64,000 nucleotides of DNA from Methanococcoides sp. LMO-2 (GCF_038432375.1 NZ_JBCAUS010000002.1:746282-810281), one strand, 5' to 3'. Numbered from the stretch's first letter, positions 18,562 through 28,624 are shown. The notes: generated by a model from the letters alone, not told the origin. Made by a program: numbers and translations.

Positions 18562-20859
18562 ATGCCGATGAGTGTGGAGAAAGGCAATTCTAACGGGGAC
18601 AGTGTCAAACTAAAGGTTGCTGAAGCAACCCAGGAAGATGTGGGAAAAGGCATCGTACGCCTTGATCCGGCATACAGGGACAAGCTTGAAGTCGGTGAAT
18701 ATGGGGTTCTGGAGATCGAAGGAGACCGTGTCACTTCGGCACTTGCGATCAATACTGATCCTGCCGATGCCGGGCTTGATATTATACGAATGGACGGTCT
18801 GATACGTGCCAATGCGAAGATCAGTATCGGAGATTATGTAGATGTCAGGAAAGCAGAGTGGAAGGAAGCGATCAATGTTACTCTTGCACCTGTGAGCAAG
18901 GGAATGCACATCTCGGCCTCAAGCAACATCCTTGCATCCGTATTCAGGAACAGGACCGTTTCAAAGGGAGATTTCATATCCACCACACATTTCAGGAAAT
19001 CGAAAGAAAAGCAGCCTGCCAGAGGAATGATGCTCGAGGATATGTTCAGCGACCTTTTTGATTATTCCTTCGGTCTTGGTGAGATCAAGATGCAGGTGAT
19101 CTCAACGACCCCAAAGGGCATTGTAAAGATAACAGAAATGACAGAGCTCCAGCTGCTACCCGAAGCTGTGGAACTCCCACCTGAACAGTCCATTCCCACA
19201 GTAATGTATGAGGACCTTGGAGGTATCAAGCCGGCAATCTCCAAAGTAAGGGAAATGATTGAGCTACCGTTGAAGCATCCGGAACTGTTCGACAGGCTTG
19301 GTATCGAACCTCCAAGGGGTGTATTGCTGCACGGGCCACCGGGAACCGGTAAGACAATGCTGGCAAGAGCAGTTGCCAATGAGTCTGATGCTTATTTTAT
19401 CTCGGTCAACGGGCCGGAGATCATGTCAAAATACTACGGCGAGTCCGAGCACCAGATACGTGAAATATTCGATGAAGCAGAGCAAAATGCACCTGCAATC
19501 ATATTCCTTGATGAGATAGATTCCATCGCACCAAAGAGGGCAGAGGTCACCGGAGAGGTGGAAAGGAGGGTGGTCTCACAGCTACTCTCATTGATGGACG
19601 GCCTGAAGGAGCGCAAGAACGTCATCGTTATCGGTGCGACCAACCGCCCGGAGGCACTGGACATGGCACTACGCCGTCCCGGAAGGTTCGACCGCGAGAT
19701 AGTACTGCATGTGCCGGACCAGGACGGCAGGCTGGAAATATTCCAGATACACACCCGCGGAATGCCGCTGGCAGATGACGTGGACCTCAATACACTGGCT
19801 GGGACAACATACGGTTTCGTGGGAGCAGATATTGCAGCCCTTTGCCGTGAAGCGGCCATGGGAAGCCTCCGCAGAATCCTGCCACAGATCAATCTCGAAG
19901 AAGAACATATTCCTGAAGACATTCTTGAAAAGCTGAGCGTCACAGCAGAAGATTTCAAACTGGCACAGAAGGATGTAGAGCCCTCAGCCATGCGTGAGAT
20001 CATGATCGAGACCCCGAATGTTGGCTGGAACGATGTCGGCGGACTGGAAGATGTCAAGGAACTGCTCAAGGAAGCTGTTGAGTGGCCACTTAAGAATCCT
20101 GAATCCTTCCAGCGTATCGGAGTGGAAGCCCCTAAAGGAGTATTGCTCTACGGGCCACCGGGAACCGGTAAGACAATGCTGGCAAAGGCTATAGCCCATG
20201 AATCTAATGCAAATTTCATCGCTGCAAAGGGAAGTGACCTGCTTTCAAAATGGTACGGTGAATCGGAAAAGCATATCTCCGAAATGTTCTCCCGTGCAAG
20301 ACAGGTCTCACCATCCATTATATTCCTTGATGAACTTGATGCGCTTGCACCCATACGTGGAGGAGCAATGGGAGAACCACAGGTCACCGAGCGTATCGTC
20401 AACCAGCTGCTCTCTGAACTTGACGGTCTTGAAGAGCTCCATGGTGTTGTTATCATAGGTGCTACCAACAGACCTGATATTATCGACCCTGCGCTGATCC
20501 GCCCGGGAAGATTCGATGAACTGATACTTGTTCCGGTACCGGATCTGCCCACCCGGCGTAAGATCTTTGAGGTGCACACCAGGAAGATGTCACTTGCAGA
20601 TGATGTGAATATTGAGGAGCTCCTGGATACAACAGACAAATACACCGGAGCTGACATTGCATCCGTCTGTAAAAAAGCAGGACGCTTTGCCCTTCGCGAG
20701 GACCTGCTGGCAAAAGAGGTGACACAAAAGCATTTCCTAAAAGCCATCGATGAGACCGGAGCATCCGTTACCTCTGACACCATGAAATATTACGAGGACC
20801 TGAAAGGAGATCTGAAGACAAAGAGGTCCAGGGAAATAGAGAGTCCGGTATATGCCTGA
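18562..20859 (+). CDS. Cdc48/VAT-type AAA ATPase
   Basis: A 765-residue hexameric AAA unfoldase. Residues about 1-190 are the Cdc48 N-domain ([20 protein letters not shown]). Two AAA modules follow, each with GPPGTGKT (about residues 259 and 531), Walker B ([28 protein letters not shown]) and the arginine-finger/sensor region ([20 protein letters not shown]). It unfolds proteins for the archaeal proteasome and other remodelling. It has a clear ribosome-binding site (GGGAGATGG). Monocistronic by position: the next gene begins 199 bases away behind its own promoter-like sequence. Confidence 0.96.
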   Translation: MPMSVEKGNSNGDSVKLKVAEATQEDVGKGIVRLDPAYRDKLEVGEYGVLEIEGDRVTSALAINTDPADAGLDIIRMDGLIRANAKISIGDYVDVRKAEWKEAINVTLAPVSKGMHISASSNILASVFRNRTVSKGDFISTTHFRKSKEKQPARGMMLEDMFSDLFDYSFGLGEIKMQVISTTPKGIVKITEMTELQLLPEAVELPPEQSIPTVMYEDLGGIKPAISKVREMIELPLKHPELFDRLGIEPPRGVLLHGPPGTGKTMLARAVANESDAYFISVNGPEIMSKYYGESEHQIREIFDEAEQNAPAIIFLDEIDSIAPKRAEVTGEVERRVVSQLLSLMDGLKERKNVIVIGATNRPEALDMALRRPGRFDREIVLHVPDQDGRLEIFQIHTRGMPLADDVDLNTLAGTTYGFVGADIAALCREAAMGSLRRILPQINLEEEHIPEDILEKLSVTAEDFKLAQKDVEPSAMREIMIETPNVGWNDVGGLEDVKELLKEAVEWPLKNPESFQRIGVEAPKGVLLYGPPGTGKTMLAKAIAHESNANFIAAKGSDLLSKWYGESEKHISEMFSRARQVSPSIIFLDELDALAPIRGGAMGEPQVTERIVNQLLSELDGLEELHGVVIIGATNRPDIIDPALIRPGRFDELILVPVPDLPTRRKIFEVHTRKMSLADDVNIEELLDTTDKYTGADIASVCKKAGRFALREDLLAKEVTQKHFLKAIDETGASVTSDTMKYYEDLKGDLKTKRSREIESPVYA

Positions 20860-21058
20860 TCGATGATAATTGATGCTGGTATTGGTGTTCAGAACACAGT
20901 AATTCAGCATAGAAAGAGAGATCATTGGCCAGACAGACCAATTAAAAATACCTTAAGATCATCTGCCAGCTTTACATGGCCCTGGCAGAGGATATTTTGT
21001 TTTGGAAAAATGTATTTTTATCGAATAGCATCATAAAGGAAGAACAGGAAGTGCGATT

Positions 21059-22333
21059 TTGATACCAAATAATATCGAAAGAATACATTCGGACAGTGCA
21101 ATTACCTGTAAACTTTGCATGCAGGAGATGGAAACCCTCTATGAGCACCTTGCTATGTCAAGAGAAGAAATCGACCTCCTCGACGTGCCAAAGCGATCAT
21201 TTACTGTGCATTTCCCTGTTCGCATGGATTCCGGCAAGGTGAAGATGTTCATCGGCCACAGGGTTCAGTATAATGATGCACGAGGCCCTACCAAAGGTGG
21301 AATTCGATATCATCCGGAACTTACCGTTGAATATCTCCAGGACCTTGCATTCCTTATGTCCATTAAGTGTGCTCTTGTAGACATCCCCTTCGGAGGCGCC
21401 AAGGGTGGCATTGTTGCCAATACCAAAGAGCTCAGCAGGGGAGAACTTGAAAGGGTCACAAGAGCATACATAAGAGAGATCGCAGACTATATCGGACCGT
21501 TCAAGGACATTCCTGCTCCTGATGTATACACCGACGGCCAGATAATGATCTGGATCCTCGATGAGTTCGAAAAGATAAGAAGAGAGCACACGCCATCCAT
21601 TGTCACAGGAAAGCCCGTGGAACTGGGAGGAAGCCACGTCAGGAAATATTCCACATCCCTTGGAGGGGTCTTCATACTTGAAGAAGCCCTGAAAAAGCTT
21701 GAGATCGACAGGTCTGAGCTTTGCGTTGCGGTGCAGGGATTCGGAAAAGTGGGATCTAACGCTGCACGCATCCTCTATGAAAAGGGATTTACAATATGTG
21801 CAGTAAGCGACTCTGCGGGAGGGATATTCAATGAAGATGGCCTGGACATCACAGAAGTCATCGACCACAAGACCAGAACCGGAAGCGTTATAGATTTCCC
21901 GGAGAGCCGGAACATAACAAATGAGCAAATTCTGGCACTCGATTGCGGGATACTCATACCCGCAGCACTTTCAAACCAGATCAAGCGTGAGAATGTCAAC
22001 GATGTTAAAGCAAAGATAATCCTTGAACTTGCTAATGCACCCATCACAATGGAAGCAAGCCGAATGTTGGTAGACAGGAAAGTACTGCTGATTCCCGACA
22101 TACTCGCGAATGCCGGTGGTGTTGTGGTCAGTTATTTTGAATGGATACAGAACCTCAGCCAGGATTACTGGGAAGAGGAAAAGGTCCTTGAAAGGCTCAG
22201 GGAGAAAATGAAAACAGCATTTGAAAAGGTATACACGATATGCCTTGAGCAAAATTGCAGTATGAGGCGTGCAGCACTGCAGTTCTCAGTTGAGAGGATA
22301 CTGTACGCTGAAAGGTTGCGCGGAAACCTCTGA
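21059..22333 (+). CDS. gdhA: Glu/Leu/Phe/Val dehydrogenase (glutamate dehydrogenase)
   Basis: A 424-residue NAD(P)-dependent amino-acid dehydrogenase, most likely glutamate dehydrogenase, interconverting glutamate with 2-oxoglutarate plus ammonium. It has the substrate-binding/catalytic block (GPTKGGIRYHPELTVEYLQD, then CALVDIPFGGAKGGI with the catalytic Lys), PAPDVYTDGQIM, and the Rossmann motif VAVQGFGKVGSNAA. The start is TTG with a GGAAGTG site. Substrate preference cannot be proven from sequence. With the rubredoxin-glutamate synthase at 29.6 kb, the organism has two possible routes to glutamate. A T-rich tract follows. Confidence 0.9.
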   Translation: MIPNNIERIHSDSAITCKLCMQEMETLYEHLAMSREEIDLLDVPKRSFTVHFPVRMDSGKVKMFIGHRVQYNDARGPTKGGIRYHPELTVEYLQDLAFLMSIKCALVDIPFGGAKGGIVANTKELSRGELERVTRAYIREIADYIGPFKDIPAPDVYTDGQIMIWILDEFEKIRREHTPSIVTGKPVELGGSHVRKYSTSLGGVFILEEALKKLEIDRSELCVAVQGFGKVGSNAARILYEKGFTICAVSDSAGGIFNEDGLDITEVIDHKTRTGSVIDFPESRNITNEQILALDCGILIPAALSNQIKRENVNDVKAKIILELANAPITMEASRMLVDRKVLLIPDILANAGGVVVSYFEWIQNLSQDYWEEEKVLERLREKMKTAFEKVYTICLEQNCSMRRAALQFSVERILYAERLRGNL

Positions 22334-22339
22334 TACTTC

Positions 22340-22390
22340 CTTTTTTCTTTTCTTCTGCTTTGTTTTGTTGCTTCTTTTTTCTTTATTCCC
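22340..22390 (+). terminator. oligo-T terminator tract after gdhA
   Basis: Directly after the gdhA stop, runs of T (TTTTTTCTTTTCTTC and CTTCTTTTTTCTTTATT) span about 50 bases with no strong hairpin. Archaeal RNA polymerase can terminate on such oligo-T tracts. Confidence 0.55.
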
Positions 22391-22564
22391 CATTCTCACA
22401 TTAATTTCATACATTGGAATTAAATACAAATAAAGCCCAATTAGAGTAGAAGATCAGTAACCAATTTTGTCAGCATCCAAAATGTGCAGATCGAATGCTT
22501 AAAGAAACCTTTCCAGATAACAAACAAACTTCGAACTAACTATCGGATTCACGGATGATCAATT

Positions 22565-22783
22565 ATGGGAATAATAGACAAAAGACAGAGCATTATTAGT
22601 GAGGTAGCAGGATTCCTATTCGTCATTGCCAGCATAAGCAATTTCCTTGGTATCAACATACCAATCCTGTCCAACAGTGGAATTGGTCTCTTCCAGAACA
22701 TAATATTATTGATCCTCGGATTATACCTGATGACCTACAAACTGGTTGCAGGCGGACTTGCTGCCCGTTCCAAAAAAAAGTAA
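22565..22783 (+). CDS. small two-TM membrane protein, unknown
   Basis: Not recognised. It has 72 residues with two hydrophobic spans (about residues 13-31, EVAGFLFVIASISNFLGI, and about 40-60, GLFQNIILLILGLYLMTYKL) and a short basic tail (ARSKKK). The ORF is preceded by A+T-rich sequence without a strong ribosome-binding site. It stands between gdhA and the convergent small PLDc_N protein, and no functional partner is evident. It is more credible than a random ORF because of its regular membrane topology. Confidence 0.55.
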   Translation: MGIIDKRQSIISEVAGFLFVIASISNFLGINIPILSNSGIGLFQNIILLILGLYLMTYKLVAGGLAARSKKK

Positions 22784-22918
22784 ATCGTTGATCACAGAAT
22801 CCAGGCTAACGGCTTCTTAAAAACATACCTTATGCCAACCGAGGTATCATTTCAAAAGAAGTCGTAAAAACATATTTTTTGTTGGTAATTAGAATAGAAT
22901 AAATAAAAGTTGGCAGAA

Positions 22919-23095
22919 TTATTTTTTCCTGCCTATGAAATAGTATACAGCGGCACCGAGGATACCGAATAGAAGTGCAGCGAGTATCCAAACCACTTTC
23001 ATTCCGCCACTTAATCTCTGATTCTGTGTCACTACGTCATAAATAACCCAGATAACTGAAGCTAATACTATAAGACCCCAAATTGTTTCTAACAT
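22919..23095 (-). CDS. PLDc_N-type small membrane protein
   Basis: A 58-residue protein. The first TM span (TIWGLIVLASVIWVIYDV) is followed by a polar linker with SGGMK and a second span (VVWILAALLFGILGAAVYYF) ending in IGRKK. This WxxxxxxxxxxGxxxYxxxGR arrangement matches the small stand-alone PLDc_N proteins found widely in bacteria and archaea, related to the membrane part of cardiolipin synthases. It has no catalytic domain. A GGAGG-like site (rev. complement of CCTCC at 23104-23108) precedes the ATG. Function unknown. Confidence 0.75.
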   Translation of the reverse strand: MLETIWGLIVLASVIWVIYDVVTQNQRLSGGMKVVWILAALLFGILGAAVYYFIGRKK

Positions 23096-23221
23096 TGATT
23101 AAACCTCCAATGTTATATTCACAGAGTTAATATTTAAATTTATCTTTAAAAAAGTCTTAAAAACAGCAACAGGCCACAACCCTACCTCCTTTTATACCAT
23201 ACATCATAAATAAATGAATAT

Positions 23222-24430
23222 ATGGCGTCTTTAGACCATCCCATTGATCGCCAGCTCTACATTCTTTCTATATCCAAGCTCTTCAAGGATCTTGCTACAG
23301 GAATGCTGGTCTTCATCATACCATTGTACGTTGCGAACATGGATTCCCTGATACTGCAGGACATGCCGGCCGTCCTTAAGGCAGGACTTGCAACAACTGT
23401 CTTCGGGCTGGCAAATTCCCTTTCCCAGCCATATATGGGAAGGCTTAGTGAGCGGCTTGACAGAAGGAAGGTCTTCCTGACAACCGGCTACATTGCATTC
23501 GCGATCATCTGCTACATCTATGCAATCTCAGGTAACTTTGAATCAATACTTTTCTTCAGAATAGTTCAGGGAGTTGCCATAGGAGCCACAATTCCAGCTA
23601 TCGTAACAATGGTCACGCACCTGTCAGCTTCAACGGCCCGGGGTCAGGCAATAGGCATCTACTCCAGCCTCAGGGGAGCAGCCTTTGGAATAGGCTCAGT
23701 GGTTGGTGGTGCTGTTATCACCTACCATGGGTTCGTTGCCGGATTCTACATCAGTGCAGGTCTGGTCCTCCTGAGTACCATACTCATAACCCTCTTTGTG
23801 AAAGAAACAGAAGCTCCCGTGATCAAGACAACGGATGATAATTCTACTGACGGACCTTTCATCATCAGGATACTTTCAATTGCAATGTTCATGATGATCG
23901 TAGGAATAATGCTCATACTTTCCCTCCTGCCTGCCTACCAGACAAGACTTGAAGCAAGCGAGTTCCTCCTGGGGATAGCAATTTCTGCATACGTGATATC
24001 AAGGATCGTCTTCCAGGTACCTATCGGCATCCTCTCTGACAAATTCGGAAGGAAATTGCCCATACTTGCAGGCATCTTCTTCAACGCGATCATTGTCTAT
24101 GCCCTCGGTCAGGTGGACAATGTGAGCTCCCTCATCCTGCTGAGGTTACTGCAGGGAATAGCCATGGCAGCAGTTGAGACACCCCTCCTTGCTCTTGCAG
24201 TGGAACTTTCAGGAGAGAGAAAGGTGAGCAGCAGGGTAAGCACAATAACCAGCGCACAGGCAGCAGGGGTGGCCGTCGGACCTCTGATCGGAGGGATCTT
24301 TGGAGGATATATCAGCTTTGAGACACCCTTCAACATTAGCAGCCTACTGATCGTCCTATCCGGTATCCCGGTGTGGGTCGCATTAAGGAAAAGCCATGGA
24401 AATGCAGCTCATGGCAGCAGTGTTAGCTGA
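23222..24430 (+). CDS. major facilitator superfamily transporter
   Basis: A 402-residue polytopic protein with about 12 hydrophobic spans. It has MFS signatures after TM2 (PYMGRLSERLDRRKV, the G-x-x-x-D/E-R-x-x-R/K-type loop) and the second-half counterpart (PIGILSDKFGRKLP). The layout fits a drug:proton antiporter-like (DHA1) exporter, but the substrate cannot be predicted. The ATG follows a TATA-like CTTTTATACC by about 28 bases and has no ribosome-binding site, so a leaderless message is likely. It is convergent with the metallo-hydrolase gene, 34 bases apart. Confidence 0.88.
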   Translation: MASLDHPIDRQLYILSISKLFKDLATGMLVFIIPLYVANMDSLILQDMPAVLKAGLATTVFGLANSLSQPYMGRLSERLDRRKVFLTTGYIAFAIICYIYAISGNFESILFFRIVQGVAIGATIPAIVTMVTHLSASTARGQAIGIYSSLRGAAFGIGSVVGGAVITYHGFVAGFYISAGLVLLSTILITLFVKETEAPVIKTTDDNSTDGPFIIRILSIAMFMMIVGIMLILSLLPAYQTRLEASEFLLGIAISAYVISRIVFQVPIGILSDKFGRKLPILAGIFFNAIIVYALGQVDNVSSLILLRLLQGIAMAAVETPLLALAVELSGERKVSSRVSTITSAQAAGVAVGPLIGGIFGGYISFETPFNISSLLIVLSGIPVWVALRKSHGNAAHGSSVS

Positions 24431-24464
24431 TGAACGAAATTTACTGAGAAGACCATTGAAAAGA

Positions 24465-25301
24465 TCAGGAAATATCTTTCTTCGTCCTCAAATGAGCCTC
24501 GAAAGTTCTCATTACAAGCGGATTGAGAGGCACATCTTTCAGTCCGATCTCTTCAAGAATCCTCTCCCATGAAACCGGAGAGAATTCCAGAACCGCCTCA
24601 TGGACCTTTTTTACATAATCGATAGCATTATCTATCTCCTTGTAGACATCATCACCTCCTACCGGATCATCCCATGATGACAACAGCAACTTTACATCTT
24701 CGATCTCCCTGAGCTTCCTGAGAGATGAAATGACCTCTTCAACATCATCATAGATTGGGATATCACCAACAAGAGGGATTGCATCACCTGAAAAAAGCAC
24801 ATCATCAGGGGATAAAAGCAGAGATATCGAGCCTTCCGAGTGGCCTGGCGTGTGGATTACCCGCAGGGACAGGGCTTCATCAAGCTCGATCAAATCCCCA
24901 TCCTCAAGTACACGGTCTACTTTCACCGGACCTCCTGTCAGATTGCTGAAGTTAGAAATCGGACGTTCACGGAATTGCAGATCAGGATCCTCCATCCACC
25001 CAACCGCATTCCTGTGGGCAGCGACCTCACATCCTGTCAGATCCTTTATTGCAGGAGTAGAACCTATGTGATCTGCATGGGAATGCGTCTGCACTATCAG
25101 CGAGATCTCTTCAGGATCCCTTCCTGTCCTTTTCATGTAGTCGAAGATAATATGCTCCGAAGATGCAACACCGCAATCCACAAGGTAGACGTTCTTTCCA
25201 TAGATGAGATAGGAATATACGAAGCGCTCTACAACGATACCCGAGTCGGTGGTGAGACTGAAAGGTATCTTTAAAGCGTGTACGTGTTCTGTTACCTGCA
25301 T
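24465..25301 (-). CDS. MBL-fold metallo-hydrolase
   Basis: A 278-residue metallo-beta-lactamase-fold hydrolase with the HxHxDH zinc motif (QTHSHADHIGS, about residues 71-81), a second His in HTPGHSEGSISLLL and the bridging Asp in LFSGDAIPL. The C-terminal third is helical. The family includes glyoxalase II-like and many unassigned thioesterase/hydrolase enzymes; the substrate is unknown. A GGTGATT ribosome-binding site precedes the ATG. The upstream methyltransferase gene on the same strand ends 73 bases away, so co-transcription is plausible. Confidence 0.85.
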   Translation of the reverse strand: MQVTEHVHALKIPFSLTTDSGIVVERFVYSYLIYGKNVYLVDCGVASSEHIIFDYMKRTGRDPEEISLIVQTHSHADHIGSTPAIKDLTGCEVAAHRNAVGWMEDPDLQFRERPISNFSNLTGGPVKVDRVLEDGDLIELDEALSLRVIHTPGHSEGSISLLLSPDDVLFSGDAIPLVGDIPIYDDVEEVISSLRKLREIEDVKLLLSSWDDPVGGDDVYKEIDNAIDYVKKVHEAVLEFSPVSWERILEEIGLKDVPLNPLVMRTFEAHLRTKKDIS

Positions 25302-25374
25302 CTTTAATCACCGTCCGGGATTCTGGTCAGTTTTGATTACTGTTGATTTCCTCTGGTTATTCCTGATCACTTTT

Positions 25375-26001
25375 TCATTTTACTGCGACAACGGTGATCC
25401 AGTTGTTCTCCGGTGCCTCATCGATATCCACAGAAGAGAAGCCTGCACTTTCAAGCATATCCATGTAGTCCTGAGGTGAGAAGATATTCATCCCATCCAC
25501 TTTTGCGTAAGGCGTGTTCCTATCCTCAAAACTTGTATGCTCGTACATCTCATTGACTATCAGCAGCCTGCCACCATCCTTGAGCACGCGCCTGACCTCT
25601 TTGAGATCCTCTACGATATCCGGCCAGAAGTAACATGTCTCAAAAGCAGTGACCATATCGAACATCCCATCAGGAAATGGAAGCTCTGAGACCGAAGAAT
25701 GGATTATTGTCACATGCTCACTTTCAACTGCAGCCCTGTTCAGCTCGGTCGCAAGACCTACCATTTCAGGGGAATGGTCGATACCATAGACCTTACCGGC
25801 TTCCACGAGATCTGCCAGGATGCTAACAGCCCGGCCACCGCCACAACCTACATCAAGTATCCATGAATCCGGTTCAAAGGAAATATGCCCTACACCCCAT
25901 TTCCACAGATCAAAGTGGTGCTCGTTCATCTCAAGACCGACTTTCTTGCCTTCCTCACCTGAAGGTTTTGCATGAATTCTCACAACTTCCTCGATATCCA
26001 A
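25375..26001 (-). CDS. class I SAM-dependent methyltransferase
   Basis: A 208-residue protein with the SAM-binding motif I LDVGCGGGRAV (about residues 49-59), an acidic motif II-like GIDHSPEMVGLA, and the post-motif strand FDMVTAFETCYFWPD. This is the UbiE/COQ5-like Methyltransf_11 layout; the acceptor is unknown. The start codon is TTG, and ribosome-binding complementarity is weak (GGAG about 12 bases upstream), so the exact start is uncertain. SfsA lies 33 bases upstream on the same strand, suggesting an sfsA-methyltransferase-hydrolase run. Confidence 0.85.
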   Translation of the reverse strand: MDIEEVVRIHAKPSGEEGKKVGLEMNEHHFDLWKWGVGHISFEPDSWILDVGCGGGRAVSILADLVEAGKVYGIDHSPEMVGLATELNRAAVESEHVTIIHSSVSELPFPDGMFDMVTAFETCYFWPDIVEDLKEVRRVLKDGGRLLIVNEMYEHTSFEDRNTPYAKVDGMNIFSPQDYMDMLESAGFSSVDIDEAPENNWITVVAVK

Positions 26002-26034
26002 TCACATCAGCTCCATATTATCAATAAACAACTC

Positions 26035-26775
26035 TCAGCCCCATCCGTCACACAAAGGGATAAGGCCCCTGTAAATAATTTCCTGCCCTTCGTAACTGAA
26101 CACCATGGGGCAGACATTAACACCCTCTTTGACCGCTTCCCTGAAAACCTCTGCAAGATCAGGATCAATGATCTCGTTCGGTGCAAAACATTTTGCATCA
26201 GGCCTGAACACAAGAACAATCAGAAGGGATTCATCGCCACCCTTCACCGCTTTGATCAGCTCTTCAATATGCCTCTTTCCCCTGACGGTCGGTGCATCGG
26301 GAAATATTGCTTTGTTACCATTGGTCAGGGTACACCCCTTCACTTCCACCCATATCTTAGTTTCACCTTTTAAGAGAAGGAAATCCAGTCTGCTATCCCC
26401 GAACTTCTGCTCGGCCGCAACCGAATCCAGCCCTTTGAGGAAAGGTGAGACCTCGTTCCCTATAGCCCATTCCGCGATCTTTCGATGAAATGCTGAATTG
26501 ATCAGTATCCAGCCATCATCAGCTTTAGCAGCAATGACATCCCAGCCGGTCTTCCTGTCAGGATTGGAAGCTTTTTTCAGCAACAGTTCGTTTCCCGGAT
26601 AAAGCAGGTCCTCAAGCCTGCCGGGGTCATGTATGTGGACCTTTTCTTCCCGTATTTCTGAAGGGGACCCTGAATAGGATACAATATCCACCACACCTAA
26701 GAAACGGTTGGGCCTGGAAAGTAATCTGGCCTCCGCATCCCAGGGTATCTCCATAACCACTTCTTTTTCAGACAT
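26035..26775 (-). CDS. sfsA: SfsA family protein
   Basis: A 246-residue homologue of SfsA with its typical blocks: VHIHDPGRLEDLLYPGNELL, the nuclease-like core DSRLDFLL and WVEVKGCTL, then IFPDAPTVRGKRHIEEL. The E-x-K core resembles PD-(D/E)xK nucleases. In E. coli the protein was linked to sugar fermentation and DNA binding; its archaeal role is unknown. A GAGG site lies seven bases before the ATG. It heads the minus-strand run with the methyltransferase and metallo-hydrolase genes. Confidence 0.9.
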   Translation of the reverse strand: MSEKEVVMEIPWDAEARLLSRPNRFLGVVDIVSYSGSPSEIREEKVHIHDPGRLEDLLYPGNELLLKKASNPDRKTGWDVIAAKADDGWILINSAFHRKIAEWAIGNEVSPFLKGLDSVAAEQKFGDSRLDFLLLKGETKIWVEVKGCTLTNGNKAIFPDAPTVRGKRHIEELIKAVKGGDESLLIVLVFRPDAKCFAPNEIIDPDLAEVFREAVKEGVNVCPMVFSYEGQEIIYRGLIPLCDGWG

Positions 26776-26845
26776 ATTGCTGCCTCATGATTTCGATACC
26801 AAAAATAGAATGAAAAGGGCGAATGAAAAAAGAATAGAACCCAAT

Positions 26846-27193
26846 TCACCTGTTATCAGCTACAGCCCCACCAACAACGGCTCCGATGATCCCGAATATC
26901 GCAGTGTAGATGACGATCACCAGAGTGATGAGAATACCTGAGCCTGCAAGGATAGCACCCAGGATAGGGATATCCGCAAGCATGACTGCAAGAATACCTG
27001 AAAGCAGGAATCCGGGAATTGCTGCCAGTACAGACATCAATATTCCAACTTTGAAGCCGCCGAAAGCACCTTCTTCGGCAACATACCCTCCGATGAAGCC
27101 TCCAAAGAAAGGAGAAAGTGCGTTTATCAATGGTATCATATACAGAATCACTGTGCAAACCAGTCCGACAATTGCTCCTTTTATAATATTCAT
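26846..27193 (-). CDS. DUF5518-type membrane protein
   Basis: A 115-residue glycine-rich hydrophobic protein with about four TM segments (KGAIVGLVCTVILYMIP, then FFGGFIGGYVAE, then IPGFLLSGILAVML, then ITLVIVIYTAIFGIIGAVVG). The pattern GGxxGGYVA-GxxGGxKVG is typical of DUF5518 proteins, common in methanogens and haloarchaea, function unknown. The start is taken at ATG 27193 because AGGAAA lies upstream; an in-frame ATG at 27238 would add a polar N-terminus before the first TM span. Confidence 0.7.
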   Translation of the reverse strand: MNIIKGAIVGLVCTVILYMIPLINALSPFFGGFIGGYVAEEGAFGGFKVGILMSVLAAIPGFLLSGILAVMLADIPILGAILAGSGILITLVIVIYTAIFGIIGAVVGGAVADNR

Positions 27194-27321
27194 AAGAACA
27201 TTTCCTGTAATTATATAGTGCATATAACGGCTGAACATATTATTTAGTTATCTGTCGGAAAGTAAGATCGAAGAAGTACAAAAATCAGAGAAATGGTTGA
27301 ATATCACGATGTTATTTTATA

Positions 27322-27350
27322 ATGTTTACGCCGTTAACATTTATATATTA
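27322..27350 (+). promoter_or_regulatory. palindrome plus TATA element upstream of tsr3
   Basis: A 19-base near-perfect palindrome (27322-27340; arms ATGTTTACG and CGTTAACAT, one mismatch) directly abuts a TATA-like TTTATATA (27340-27347). A repressor or activator site overlapping the BRE/TATA region would look like this. Transcription would begin near 27372, giving a leader of about 210 bases before the Tsr3 gene. Confidence 0.45.
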
Positions 27351-27440
27351 GTATATCCTATCAGCATATACTGAAAGACATAACTGTAAACAACCTGAGA
27401 ATGTCTTTGAGGAAAAACGAATACTACCACCGCTTTGAAT

Positions 27441-27466
27441 CTGATACTGGGATTTCTCAGTATCAG
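27441..27466 (+). other. stem-loop in the tsr3 leader
   Basis: Perfect 9-bp arms CTGATACTG (27441-27449) and CAGTATCAG (27458-27466) around an 8-base loop, extendable by four pairs with one bulge. It sits inside the ~210-base untranslated stretch before tsr3. It has no T-run, so it is not a simple terminator. The remainder of 27194-27582 shows no credible gene. Confidence 0.45.
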
Positions 27467-27582
27467 AATTCATGCCTATTCTGTACATACAGGTTGTTGA
27501 CTGATATTCTTAAAATAATAATTACATTTTGCAATATCAGGATTCCAAAAAGTATAACCTCAAATACAACTATTAATGCATC

Positions 27583-28104
27583 ATGGATAACCAGAAAGTG
27601 AAAAAATATCATCTTCACATCTATCACGCCCGACAGTGTGATCCGAAGAAGTGTACCGGGAAAAAGATGGCAAGGTTTGATCTTGCACGGCTTTTCGACA
27701 AAGTACAAAAGATACCTCGTGGCTCAATTCTTCTCGACCCAATGGCAGAACAGGCACTGTCCCCGGCAGACAGGAACGAGCAAAATATCACTGTTCTTGA
27801 TTGCTCCTGGGAAACCGTTGAGGAAGTTTTCCCGCAGCTCTTGAGACTGCAACTTAAGCACCGGGCCCTACCCTATCTCGTGGCTGCCAATCCCGTGAAC
27901 TTTGGCCGCCCATTCAAACTCAACTCTGTAGAAGCATTTGCAGCAGCCCTATATATACTTGGCAATAAGGAACATGCGGAGGAGATCCTGTCAAAGTTCA
28001 ACTGGGGACATACGTTCCTCGAGGTCAATAAAGAGCCCCTTGAAGATTATTCAAAAGCAAAGGACAGCAAGGATATTGTCAGGATACAGGCTGAATATTT
28101 CTGA
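27583..28104 (+). CDS. Tsr3 rRNA aminocarboxypropyltransferase (DUF367)
   Basis: A 173-residue homologue of Tsr3, which adds the aminocarboxypropyl group from SAM to a hypermodified small-subunit rRNA uridine. Matching segments are [19 protein letters not shown] at the N-terminus, the [13 protein letters not shown] loop, [13 protein letters not shown] and [17 protein letters not shown]. The length fits archaeal members. There is no ribosome-binding site close to the ATG. The next gene starts 65 bases downstream. Confident by motif content. Confidence 0.9.
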   Translation: MDNQKVKKYHLHIYHARQCDPKKCTGKKMARFDLARLFDKVQKIPRGSILLDPMAEQALSPADRNEQNITVLDCSWETVEEVFPQLLRLQLKHRALPYLVAANPVNFGRPFKLNSVEAFAAALYILGNKEHAEEILSKFNWGHTFLEVNKEPLEDYSKAKDSKDIVRIQAEYF

Positions 28105-28168
28105 CAAACTGAATTTGGAAAAATACATCGGGTGAAGTAGATCTGATAAGCACAAAGGAGACGGTATA

Positions 28169-28624
28169 TTGATACAAATAGGCGTTATCGGTGCAGGTTC
28201 ATGTGATGAAAAGGTATCAAAAATGGCTGAAGCCGTTGGTACCGGGATCGCAAAGAAAAATGCTACCCTTATTTGCGGAGGCCTTGGTGGTGTGATGGAA
28301 GCTGCGTCAAAGGGTTGCAAAGCAGCAGGTGGACAGACGATCGGCATCCTTCCCGGCAAGCAAAAAGAGGATGCTAACCAGTATATCGATCATATTATCG
28401 TCACCGCAATGGGACATGCCAGGAATGCCATCATTGCACAGTCCTGTGATGCACTGATCGCAGTGGACGGGGAATATGGTACACTCTCTGAGATCGCCCT
28501 TTCACTCAAGATGGGAAAGCCTGTGGTAACACTTGGATCAAAGTGGGATATCGAGGGCACATGGGTTGCAGCAAGCCCCGAGGATGCGGTCGAGATCGCA
28601 ATGCGGCTGATTTTGACAAGGTAA
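28169..28624 (+). CDS. TIGR00725/LOG-like protein
   Basis: A 151-residue Rossmann-like protein of the LOG/TIGR00725 family: N-terminal QIGVIGAGSCDEK, nucleotide loop LICGGLGGVMEAASKG, then GILPG and the family site DGEYGTLSEIALSLKMGKPV. Some relatives are cytokinin-activating phosphoribohydrolases acting on nucleoside 5'-monophosphates; archaeal function is untested. The start is TTG with an AAAGGAG site eight bases upstream. The TusA gene follows after 100 bases that contain an A+T-rich promoter-like tract. Confidence 0.82.
   Translation: MIQIGVIGAGSCDEKVSKMAEAVGTGIAKKNATLICGGLGGVMEAASKGCKAAGGQTIGILPGKQKEDANQYIDHIIVTAMGHARNAIIAQSCDALIAVDGEYGTLSEIALSLKMGKPVVTLGSKWDIEGTWVAASPEDAVEIAMRLILTR

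Noticed and set aside
27401-27601. ORF of 66 residues in the tsr3 leader
   Set aside because: It overlaps the start of tsr3, spans the stem-loop and has no protein-like pattern.
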